Shown here in pieces: positions 1-4,848 of a stretch of DNA of 5,054 nt. The notes below the pieces were generated by a model. It saw nothing but the letters and a program-made list of their open reading frames with translations, was not told the origin of the DNA and searched no databases. The stretch is from an uncultured Oscillospiraceae bacterium (GTDB taxonomy: Bacteria > Bacillota > Clostridia > Oscillospirales > Oscillospiraceae), in the NCBI GenBank assembly GCA_910579725.1, contig CAJTUD010000002.1, forward strand, positions 1 to 5,054, in the 5' to 3' direction. Each line of letters begins with the position of its first letter. Within the stretch, counting starts at the first letter, position 1. Position numbers and translations under genes: made by a program.

Positions 1-678
1 CTGGCGCCTTTCTTTCAGGACGATTTCATTCATGCCTATTTCAAACTGCTGGTCCGGCGCTTGGAACCCATGGGCTACGATGGCAGCAGGCTGGTACAGG
101 CTCTGTGGAAGGGTGTGGACGCCATGATCCGGAACGGCGGCTCCATCACCAACCGACAGGTATTCTGGGATGTCTTCACTCAGGAGCTGGGCGCTCAGAC
201 TCTGTCCCTGGAGAGCGTCCTGAACGATTTTTACTCCAGAGAGTTTGACGCTGTCCGCTCTATCCTGCGTGAGGAGGTAGACCGCAGCGGGCTTATTCGC
301 TCTCTGAGGAAAAAGGGATACTCTCTGGTGCTGGCCACCAATCCTGTTTTTCCGGCCGCAGCGGTGGAAACCAGGCTGGGCTGGGTGGGCCTGACAGGCG
401 CGGACTTCGACTTCGTCACCACCTATGAAAACTGCTGCCGCAGCAAACCCAACCCCGATTACTACCGCGACATCCTCGCCCACACCGGCAGGCGAGGCGA
501 GCAGTGTCTGATGGCCGGGAATAACCCTGTGGACGACATGTCCGCCGCGGAAGCTGGACTAAGTGTATTCCTGGTGACAGACTACCTGGAAAATCCCGGC
601 GAGGTTCCTGTGGACCGGTTTCCTCACGGATCCTTTCAGGAGCTGGCAGCTGCTTTGGACCGGCTGCCCCCTCTGTAA
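1..678 (+). CDS. HAD-family hydrolase (phosphatase-like), 5' end missing
   Basis: The reading frame is open from base 1 to TAA at 676-678, giving 225 visible residues; the true start lies upstream of the window. TTG at 61 is an internal Leu codon, not a start. Haloacid dehalogenase motifs are visible in order: motif II LATNP (Thr at visible residue 113), the motif III lysine in SKPNPDYY (Lys 149), and motif IV GNNPVDD (173-179) with the paired Asp residues that bind Mg2+. The motif I nucleophile (DxD) and most of the helical cap start lie outside the window. HAD enzymes of this kind are cytosolic Mg-dependent phosphatases for small phosphorylated metabolites; the substrate cannot be read from the sequence. 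Base composition matches the ABC genes downstream. A terminator follows 13 bp after the stop, so the gene ends its transcript here. Confidence 0.85.
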   Translation: MAPFFQDDFIHAYFKLLVRRLEPMGYDGSRLVQALWKGVDAMIRNGGSITNRQVFWDVFTQELGAQTLSLESVLNDFYSREFDAVRSILREEVDRSGLIRSLRKKGYSLVLATNPVFPAAAVETRLGWVGLTGADFDFVTTYENCCRSKPNPDYYRDILAHTGRRGEQCLMAGNNPVDDMSAAEAGLSVFLVTDYLENPGEVPVDRFPHGSFQELAAALDRLPPL

Positions 679-691
679 ATAGTATGGCAGA

Positions 692-731
692 GAGCCTGGA
701 ACCTTGTCGTTCCGGGCTCCGTTTCTTCTCT
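692..731 (+). terminator. Rho-independent terminator after the HAD gene
   Basis: An 11-bp stem pairs 692-702 (GAGCCTGGAAC) with 709-719 (GTTCCGGGCTC). It has one G-U wobble and a 6-nt loop, and is followed by a pyrimidine-rich, T-rich tail (722-734). It sits between the HAD stop and the ABC promoter, so it separates the two transcription units. Confidence 0.8.
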
Positions 732-741
732 TTCCAACAGG

Positions 742-759
742 TTCCGGTGGGTGGAAGGT
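742..759 (+). repeat. Partial upstream copy of the ABC-promoter dyad
   Basis: The 18 bases at 742-759 (TTCCGGTGGGTGGAAGGT) match the core of the promoter dyad at 797-814 (TTCCGGCGAGTGGAGGGT) at 15 of 18 positions. The start-to-start distance is 55 bp. The right arm GGAAGGT is a perfect MerR/CueR-type half-site here, while the left arm is degraded (AGGTTCC instead of ACCTTCC). It could be an auxiliary binding site or a decayed duplicate; no promoter boxes accompany it. Confidence 0.5.
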
Positions 760-763
760 TGAT

Positions 764-821
764 TTTTTCAGAAAAATTTTCAAAAAAGTCTTGACCTTCC
801 GGCGAGTGGAGGGTGTAAAAA
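764..821 (+). promoter_or_regulatory. MerR-type promoter/operator of the ABC exporter unit
   Basis: The -35 box TTGACC (791-796) and a -10-like TAAAAA (816-821) are separated by 19 bp, the over-long spacing typical of promoters activated by MerR-family regulators. The spacer carries an imperfect dyad, ACCTTCC (794-800), N7, GGAGGGT (808-814), with 6 of 7 positions paired. This closely follows the known CueR-type layout (ACCTTCC-N7-GGAAGGT overlapping the -35 box). Upstream, 764-789 is a run of A and T tracts including GAAAAATTTTC, which could act as an UP-like element. An alternative 17-bp reading gives TGTAAA (814-819), equally poor as a -10. Activation by a MerR protein that untwists the spacer is inferred; the effector is unknown. 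Confidence 0.65.
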
Positions 822-836
822 GAGATCAGAAAACAC

Positions 837-844
837 AAAGGAGG
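837..844 (+). promoter_or_regulatory. Ribosome binding site of the ABC ATPase
   Basis: AAAGGAGG, nearly the full anti-SD complement, lies 8 nt before ATG 853. This fixes the start of the ATPase and predicts strong initiation. Confidence 0.85.
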
Positions 845-852
845 GCGCTTCC

Positions 853-1575
853 ATGCTGAACATCACACACTACACCAAAACCTATCCCGGCGGCAAAACC
901 GCTGTGCGGGATTTGAACCTTCACGTCCCCGCCGGAGAGATTTGCGGCTTTATCGGCCACAATGGCGCAGGTAAGACCACAACCCTCCGGGCAGTGGCCG
1001 GCGTGATGAGCTTTACCCAAGGAACCATCACTATCGACGGCCACGATGTGCGCACAGAACCAGTGGCCGCCAAGGCCGTCACCGCCTTTCTTCCCGATAA
1101 CCCGGATCTGTATGAGTTCATGAGCGGCATCGAGTACCTGAACCTGATCGCCGATCTCTATGACATCCCCGCCCGGCAGCGGGAGGAACGCGTAGGGCTC
1201 TACGCCGGGGCCTTTGATCTCACAAAGGACCTGGGCAGCGCTGTGGCCAGCTACTCTCACGGCATGAAGCAGAAACTTGCCATCATCTCCGCCCTGATCC
1301 GGAAGCCCAGGCTGCTGGTGCTGGACGAACCATTCGTGGGTCTGGACCCGGCCGCAGCCCATCTGCTCAAAGGTTATCTCCGGGAACTGTGCCGGGCGGG
1401 AGGGGCGGTATTCTTTTCCACCCACGTGCTGGAGGTGGCGGAGAAGCTGTGTGACACCATCGCCATCATCAAGGACGGCCAGCTGGTCCGCCACGGTCCC
1501 ACGGAGGAAGTGGTGGGCGATTCCAGTCTGGAGGACGTGTTCCTGGGCATGGCAGAGAAAGGAGAAAAGGCATGA
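853..1575 (+). CDS. ABC transporter ATP-binding protein, EcsA-like
   Basis: This 240-residue cytosolic nucleotide-binding subunit hydrolyses ATP to drive the permease encoded next to it. Visible motifs in order: Walker A GHNGAGKT (35-42), a signature region YSHGMKQK (134-141) replacing canonical LSGGQ, Walker B LLVLDEP (154-160) with catalytic Glu159, D-loop GLDP (163-166) and the H-loop His191 (STH). The Q-loop glutamine is absent: the sequence there is FLPDNPDLYE (79-88). A PE/PD-type Q-loop with an SKGMKQK-like signature is what I recall of EcsA of Bacillus and relatives, whose length (about 247 aa) also fits. The stop overlaps the permease start by 4 bp (ATGA), so the two are translationally coupled. 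A single ATPase gene implies a homodimer. Substrate is not readable; EcsA itself affects protein secretion and processing, but that function should not be transferred without phylogeny. Confidence 0.93.
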   Translation: MLNITHYTKTYPGGKTAVRDLNLHVPAGEICGFIGHNGAGKTTTLRAVAGVMSFTQGTITIDGHDVRTEPVAAKAVTAFLPDNPDLYEFMSGIEYLNLIADLYDIPARQREERVGLYAGAFDLTKDLGSAVASYSHGMKQKLAIISALIRKPRLLVLDEPFVGLDPAAAHLLKGYLRELCRAGGAVFFSTHVLEVAEKLCDTIAIIKDGQLVRHGPTEEVVGDSSLEDVFLGMAEKGEKA

Positions 1576-3158
1576 GAAAGTTCCTGATTCTCTCCAGGGT
1601 CCAGCTGCGCTCCCTGCTGACCTCCTTCCGGATAGGCGGCGGCCGGAAAAAGGTCTTCTCCGGCCGGGCAGCCCTGGCGGTAATGGCAGGGCTATGCCTG
1701 TACATTTCCGGATTCTACAGTTTTGCCCTGGGCAGTCAGCTGGCTGGCGCGGACTGTCTGGAGCTGCTGCTTTTGATGATGCCCGCCATGGGGGCCATCA
1801 TGGGACTGGTATTCACCGCCTTTGCCGCTCAGGGAGTTGTCTTTGGAGGTCGGGACGCGGATCTTCTGCTGTCCATGCCGGTGAGCGCCTTTACAGTACT
1901 GCTGGCAAAGCTTACGGCGCTGTACGCGGAAAATCTGGTGCTGTGCGCCTTTCTGGTGCTGCCTGCCGGTGCGGCGTGGCTGCGTTTCGGCGGAGAGGGC
2001 GGCGCACTGTTCGTTCTCCGGCTGCTCCTGGGCATCCCTTTCCTTGCCATGCTGCCCACAGTGCTGAGTCTGGCGGCGGGATTCCTGCTGAGCTGGCTGG
2101 GCGGGCGGTTCGCCAATCGGAAGGCAGTCAATCTGCTGCTGTACGGACTGATGATGGCGGCGGTTTGCTTTCTGGCAATCCAGCTGAATCTGGCGGTCAG
2201 CACACTGGCCGCTGGAACCATGGGCGCGGATATTGCAGGCGCGTTCACCGGCTGGGGCCTCCCCTTCCAGCTGTTTCAGCGGGGCGTGTGCGGCGACTGG
2301 GAGACGCTGGTCATGTTTTGCCTGCTGAGTCTGGCGCCGGTACTGGCCACAGCGTGGCTGTTCGCCAGAAACTACCAGCGAGTCCTTACCGGCCTGAGCA
2401 GCCACGGCAAGCGTCCGGCATACCGCTTGGGCCGCCTGAAGGCGGCGGGACGGCGGAAAGCCCTGCTGCGCAAGGAGGCCGCCCGGTACTTCGGCACGCC
2501 CATTTACCTCTTCAACACCGGCATCGGACTGATTTTTCTGGTGCTCGCCGGAGGCGCGGCGGTGGTGATGGGCGGCCGGCTTCAGATGCAGCTGGCTGCC
2601 GCAGGGCCCTTCCCCATGCTGATTCTGGCAGCGGCGGTAATCGGCTTTTTGCTGTCCACAGTTGCCATCACCGGTTCTTCCATCAGCCTGGAGGGACAGA
2701 ATCTGTGGATCATAAAGGAGTCCCCTGTTTCCGCCAGGGAAGCTCTGGATATGAAAACCGGATTCCAGCTGCTGCTGACCTGCCCCTGCGCGGCGGTGTG
2801 CGCCGGGGGACTGACCTGGGGACTGGGGCTGTCCCCAGCGGAGGGCGGCGTGCTGCTGTTGTTTTCCATGGCCTTCGCCGGGTTCACCGCGCTGATGGGA
2901 TTGGCGGTGAATCTGCTGTTTCCCAAGCTGGACGCGGTGAACGACATGGTGGTGGTCAAGCAATCCGCCGCCGCCCTGCTTTCCACCTTCGGCGGCATGG
3001 CAGCAGCGCTGGCCTGCGGCGGACTGGTCTGGGGCCTGTCCGGATCCATTGGAGAGACAGCTTCTCTGGCATCCTGCGCGGCGGCGCTGCTGCCGGCCTG
3101 CGGACTGCTGGTGCGCTGGCTCCACACCCGGGGCGCGGAACGGTTTATGGAGCTGTAG
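1572..3158 (+). CDS. ABC exporter permease, about 12 transmembrane helices
   Basis: This 528-residue, very hydrophobic protein is the membrane partner of the ATPase just upstream. Its ATG overlaps the ATPase stop (ATGA), with an AAAGGAG ribosome site at 1558-1564. Likely membrane segments are near residues 32-54, 66-90, 116-135, 145-175, 187-210, 245-265, 310-334, 346-366, 398-419, 424-450, 466-489 and 497-516, with a basic cytoplasmic loop at about 267-305 splitting the protein into two six-helix halves. Each half carries a related cytosolic motif: DLLLSMPVSA (97-106) and LWIIKESPVSA (378-388). This suggests one polypeptide holding both permease halves. The architecture resembles the large clostridial putative ABC exporter family (possibly Pfam ABC_export, from memory). 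It is not EcsB, which is shorter. Transported substrate unknown. The gene ends 9 bp from the convergent XRE gene. Confidence 0.85.
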   Translation: MRKFLILSRVQLRSLLTSFRIGGGRKKVFSGRAALAVMAGLCLYISGFYSFALGSQLAGADCLELLLLMMPAMGAIMGLVFTAFAAQGVVFGGRDADLLLSMPVSAFTVLLAKLTALYAENLVLCAFLVLPAGAAWLRFGGEGGALFVLRLLLGIPFLAMLPTVLSLAAGFLLSWLGGRFANRKAVNLLLYGLMMAAVCFLAIQLNLAVSTLAAGTMGADIAGAFTGWGLPFQLFQRGVCGDWETLVMFCLLSLAPVLATAWLFARNYQRVLTGLSSHGKRPAYRLGRLKAAGRRKALLRKEAARYFGTPIYLFNTGIGLIFLVLAGGAAVVMGGRLQMQLAAAGPFPMLILAAAVIGFLLSTVAITGSSISLEGQNLWIIKESPVSAREALDMKTGFQLLLTCPCAAVCAGGLTWGLGLSPAEGGVLLLFSMAFAGFTALMGLAVNLLFPKLDAVNDMVVVKQSAAALLSTFGGMAAALACGGLVWGLSGSIGETASLASCAAALLPACGLLVRWLHTRGAERFMEL

Positions 3159-3162
3159 CTCC
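3149..3162. repeat. Short inverted repeat at the convergent gene ends
   Basis: GGAGCT (3149-3154) and AGCTCC (3157-3162) form a small perfect hairpin spanning the permease stop codon. There is no T-run on either side, so it is a poor terminator. It is noted because it is the only structure at the 9-bp junction between the permease and the XRE gene. Confidence 0.3.
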
Positions 3163-3167
3163 CCTCC

Positions 3168-3530
3168 CTACTCCACACCCCGCAGCAGATCTTCCACAGA
3201 GGCTCCGTACAGCTTTGCCAGCGCCAGCAAATTGGCTGTGCTGGGCGAAGAAAGCCCCTTTTCCCACTTGCTCACTGCCTGACGGCTGACGCCCACGGCC
3301 TCCGCCACATACTCCTGGGTCATCTGGCACCGGGTCCGGTGATCCCGCAGGACTTCTCCCAGGGAGCGTGTGACTGCCGTATCCTCCTTCCGCACATTGT
3401 CGGAGCGGAGATATTTCAGCAGTGCGCGGATCAACAGAATCACCAGAAAAATGGTAACTCCGGTACTGACCAGCCCGAACAGCAGACTCAGGATAATACC
3501 GGCTGGCATTATAGCCGCAGTTGACATCAT
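3168..3530 (-). CDS. XRE-family regulator with N-terminal membrane helix
   Basis: ATG 3530 is chosen because AGAGGTG lies just upstream with a gap of about 6 nt. ATG 3527 is possible, and a TTG at 3599 would give a longer form without a ribosome site. The 120-residue product starts with one strongly hydrophobic segment (about 9-35), followed by basic residues (Arg35, Lys39, Arg42), which predicts the C-terminus in the cytosol. After a charged linker (42-55) comes a full Cro/cI-type helix-turn-helix domain (57-116), with TQEYVAEAVG (71-80) and recognition helix SRQAVSKWEKG (82-92). It should bind DNA while tethered to the membrane; its target and signal are unknown. It converges on the ABC permease with 9 bp between stops and lies 104 bp downstream of the 62-residue gene on the same strand. 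No clear promoter of its own was found. Confidence 0.85.
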   Translation of the reverse strand: MMSTAAIMPAGIILSLLFGLVSTGVTIFLVILLIRALLKYLRSDNVRKEDTAVTRSLGEVLRDHRTRCQMTQEYVAEAVGVSRQAVSKWEKGLSSPSTANLLALAKLYGASVEDLLRGVE

Positions 3531-3555
3531 ATCAACACCTCTTTTCCTGGGGTCC

Positions 3556-3564
3556 AGCATAGCA
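3556..3564 (-). promoter_or_regulatory. Possible TG-extended -10 for the XRE gene
   Basis: On the minus strand TGC-TATGCT (TG-extended, 4 of 6 to TATAAT) lies 26-34 bp upstream of ATG 3530. The hexamer 17 bp further up (TGGAGG, 3584-3579) is a poor -35. It is weak evidence for an internal promoter; readthrough from the 62-residue gene is the alternative. Confidence 0.25.
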
Positions 3565-3583
3565 AAAAAGAGCGGTTGCCTCC

Positions 3584-3607
3584 ACCAATTATCTGTCAAC
3601 TATTGGT
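3584..3607. repeat. 6-bp dyad upstream of the XRE gene, candidate operator
   Basis: ACCAAT (3584-3589) and ATTGGT (3602-3607) form a perfect inverted repeat with a 12-nt spacer. The spacer contains, on the minus strand, TTGACA (3599-3594), which has no matching -10. Its place between the small gene and the XRE start suits an autoregulatory operator, but a 6-bp dyad can arise by chance. Confidence 0.3.
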
Positions 3608-3634
3608 TGCGCCGCCCTGTTTGCACAAAATCCG

Positions 3635-3823
3635 TCACTCCAGTCCCGCGCAGCGCAGCTGAGCCAGGATCATTTCCACTGTCAGTTTTTCCGCCATCAA
3701 TTCCTTGAACTGCACCGTTTTTCCTTTCCCCGCCTGACGCAGAGCTTCCAGTTCGGCGGGGATTTCGGCCTTTCGCCGGCGCATCCGCTGGTGGAAGGCC
3801 TGATATTTTTCCAGCTCGGTCAT
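3635..3823 (-). CDS. Small basic protein of unknown function, 62 residues
   Basis: ATG 3823 is preceded by AAGGGAGG with a 7-nt gap and by a credible promoter (3849-3877), so this is likely a real gene. A longer reading from TTG 3877 would place its start inside that promoter's -35 box. The product has no signal peptide or membrane helix. It is predicted mostly helical, with a basic stretch (HQRMRRRKAE, 11-20), a short Gly-Lys turn (AGKGKT, 31-36) and a hydrophobic C-terminal helix ending in a lone Cys (58). I do not recognise the family and assign no function. It precedes the membrane-tethered XRE gene on the same strand by 104 bp without a clear terminator, so the two may share a transcript. 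Confidence 0.7.
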   Translation of the reverse strand: MTELEKYQAFHQRMRRRKAEIPAELEALRQAGKGKTVQFKELMAEKLTVEMILAQLRCAGLE

Positions 3824-3848
3824 ACCGCATCCTCCCTTCTTTTTATAA

Positions 3849-3877
3849 AGTATACCATCTCCCGTTCGCCGGAGCAA
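3849..3877 (-). promoter_or_regulatory. Promoter of the 62-residue gene
   Basis: On the minus strand the -35-like TTGCTC (3877-3872) and -10 TATACT (3854-3849, 5 of 6) are 17 bp apart, with a TG extension (TGG directly before TATACT). It lies 26 bp upstream of ATG 3823 and diverges from the acetyltransferase promoter. Confidence 0.65.
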
Positions 3878-3950
3878 GACCGGGACCGGTAAGTCCCTTT
3901 TAAGGAAAGTGTTGCTGGGATATAACCTCGGCGGTTTCTACAAAAGCACA

Positions 3951-3979
3951 TTGATACAGCAGGAGCCCTGTGTTATAAT
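3951..3979 (+). promoter_or_regulatory. Strong sigma-A promoter of the acetyltransferase
   Basis: TTGATA (3951-3956, 5 of 6) and a perfect TATAAT (3974-3979) are 17 bp apart. TG at 3971-3972 supplies the extended -10 element. Expected transcription start is near 3986, about 33 bp before ATG 4019. No operator-like dyad overlaps it, so expression may be constitutive. Confidence 0.85.
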
Positions 3980-4018
3980 TGACTCGGCAAATCAATAATT
4001 TGTGAGGTGTTCTTCGCA

Positions 4019-4627
4019 ATGATTGAAATTAAAAAACTCCGAAAGCAGGATTATAAAAAGGCGCGAAAGTTTGCAATTAATGGGATGCACTTAAACTGGT
4101 ATATGGATAAGGGATTTGTACTTGACCTATATAGCAAATACTTTTGGCACATGGAATTAAACCGGGCATCAAAGGTGTATGGTGCGTATATAAACGATGA
4201 ATTTGTTGGAGTTCTACTGGTAGATATGAAAAATGAGAGCAAGTTATACCATTGTATTTGGCGTTCTATATTTGTGCGTCTTTTTGATTTCTTACAACAT
4301 ATCGTAGCAGGAAATGGCGTTGATAAATATGATAACGCTAACCACGAAATGTTTTCCTCTTTCTGCAAAAGCAACCGACCCGATGGAGAAATCATTTTTC
4401 TTGCCGCAGATCCCGAGTGCAAGACAAAAGGGATTGGCACAGCATTGCTATCCGCTTTTGAGAAAGAAGAAAAGGGGAAATTGATTTATCTTTATACAGA
4501 TAGTGCCTGCACATATCAATTTTATGAACACCGAGGGTTTGAAAAATCAGGGGAACGAGATGTTGTGATTGATTTGCCTAATAAAAAAGTGCCGTTGAAA
4601 TGTCTGCTTTATAGTAAAGTTATCTGA
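4019..4627 (+). CDS. GNAT-family N-acetyltransferase, AT-rich
   Basis: This 202-residue cytosolic protein is likely to transfer an acetyl group from acetyl-CoA to an amine; the acceptor is not readable. ATG 4019 is chosen because GAGGTG (4004-4009) sits 9 nt upstream; a GTG start at 4007 would overlap that site. The GNAT core is C-terminal: motif A EIIFLAADPE (124-133) leads into the acetyl-CoA pyrophosphate loop K-T-K-G-I-G (135-140). Motif B follows with YLYTDSACTYQFYEHRGF (157-174), where Tyr166 and Tyr169 lie near the usual catalytic position. Between residues 71 and 122 is an insertion longer than in a minimal GNAT fold. Composition differs sharply from neighbours: my hand count gives 21 G+C in 4081-4140 and 23 in 4261-4320, against 39 in 2041-2100. 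With its own promoter and end hairpin it looks like a transferred single-gene cassette. A drug-modifying role is possible but unsupported. Confidence 0.88.
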   Translation: MIEIKKLRKQDYKKARKFAINGMHLNWYMDKGFVLDLYSKYFWHMELNRASKVYGAYINDEFVGVLLVDMKNESKLYHCIWRSIFVRLFDFLQHIVAGNGVDKYDNANHEMFSSFCKSNRPDGEIIFLAADPECKTKGIGTALLSAFEKEEKGKLIYLYTDSACTYQFYEHRGFEKSGERDVVIDLPNKKVPLKCLLYSKVI

Positions 4628-4641
4628 TAATTACAATTTAT

Positions 4642-4686
4642 CTGGCAGTCACCTATCGACAGGTGACTGCCAGCTTTGGATATTTT
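4642..4686 (+). terminator. Hairpin terminator after the acetyltransferase
   Basis: A perfect 13-bp stem, CTGGCAGTCACCT (4642-4654) with AGGTGACTGCCAG (4661-4673), encloses a 6-nt loop (ATCGAC). The following tail CTTTGGATATTTT is only moderately T-rich. It begins 14 bp after the stop, so termination is the simplest role, although the T-tract is weak. Confidence 0.7.
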
Positions 4687-4779
4687 GACGAGTGATTTGA
4701 CGAAGTGGCGTTTAGCAACACCAATCTGAAAAGGGAGACCGGTAATCTGACCCATCTGAACCAAGATTTAAATTTCCCG
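4674..4779. other. AT-leaning spacer with no assignable gene
   Basis: This stretch holds two copies of TTTGACGA (4684-4691, 4696-4703) and three of ATCTGA (4724-4729, 4745-4750, 4754-4759). The frame continuing into the helicase is open from 4696 after a TGA at 4693-4695, but no ribosome site or recognisable domain supports translation there. It may be decayed sequence left by the same event that brought the acetyltransferase. Confidence 0.4.
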
Positions 4780-4808
4780 TTGACCCCGCCGCAGAAGAAT
4801 AGTAGAAT
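4780..4808 (+). promoter_or_regulatory. Promoter of the UvrD-like helicase
   Basis: TTGACC (4780-4785, 5 of 6) and TAGAAT (4803-4808, 5 of 6) are separated by exactly 17 bp. The start would be near 4815, giving a leader of about 34 nt before ATG 4849. No dyad is seen. Confidence 0.75.
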
Positions 4809-4848
4809 AGAGCTTGAGAATTTCAGGAAAGAGAGACAGGACTCACTT

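Noticed and set aside
61..63. TTG as the start of the HAD protein
   Set aside because: The frame is open to base 1 with HAD-like sequence, no ribosome site precedes TTG, and the motif I region would be missing.
416..838. Minus-strand open frames opposite the HAD gene and its terminator
   Set aside because: They run through the terminator and the promoter region and encode Arg/Pro-rich sequence with no domain.
826..1494. A 222-codon open frame on the minus strand opposite the ABC ATPase
   Set aside because: Mirror frame of a well-supported gene; no motifs and no promoter or ribosome site of its own.
1692..3125. A 477-codon open frame on the minus strand opposite the permease
   Set aside because: Gln/His/Arg-rich low-complexity product typical of the antisense of Leu/Ala/Gly-rich membrane genes; no ribosome site or recognisable domain.
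1451..3289. A 612-codon open frame on the plus strand overlapping the ATPase and permease
   Set aside because: It overlaps almost the entire permease in another frame. Its product is Gly/Arg/Ser/Pro-rich with no membrane or domain pattern, as expected from out-of-frame GC-rich DNA. The permease frame has the ribosome site, the ATGA coupling and clear membrane helices.
3565..3585. Possible weak terminator on the minus strand (GAG...CTC followed by TTTTTT)
   Set aside because: The stem is only 3-4 bp with a bulge, too weak to support a terminator between the 62-residue gene and the XRE gene.
3531..3599. N-terminal extension of the XRE protein from TTG 3599
   Set aside because: The TTG belongs to a TTGACA inside a dyad and has no ribosome site, whereas ATG 3530 has AGAGGTG at good spacing.
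3594..3599. Perfect -35 hexamer TTGACA on the minus strand
   Set aside because: No -10-like hexamer occurs 15-19 bp downstream; the nearest TATGCT is 32 bp away.
3882..3901. GGGAC/GTCCC hairpin followed by TTTT upstream of the acetyltransferase
   Set aside because: The stem is only 5 bp and no plus-strand gene ends before it, so a terminator role is unsupported.
3159..4848. Toxin-antitoxin or phage-defence module made of the XRE gene, the small gene and the acetyltransferase
   Set aside because: The acetyltransferase is divergent, has a different base composition and its own promoter, and lacks the short GNAT-toxin plus RHH/antitoxin arrangement. No nuclease, methylase or other effector is present.
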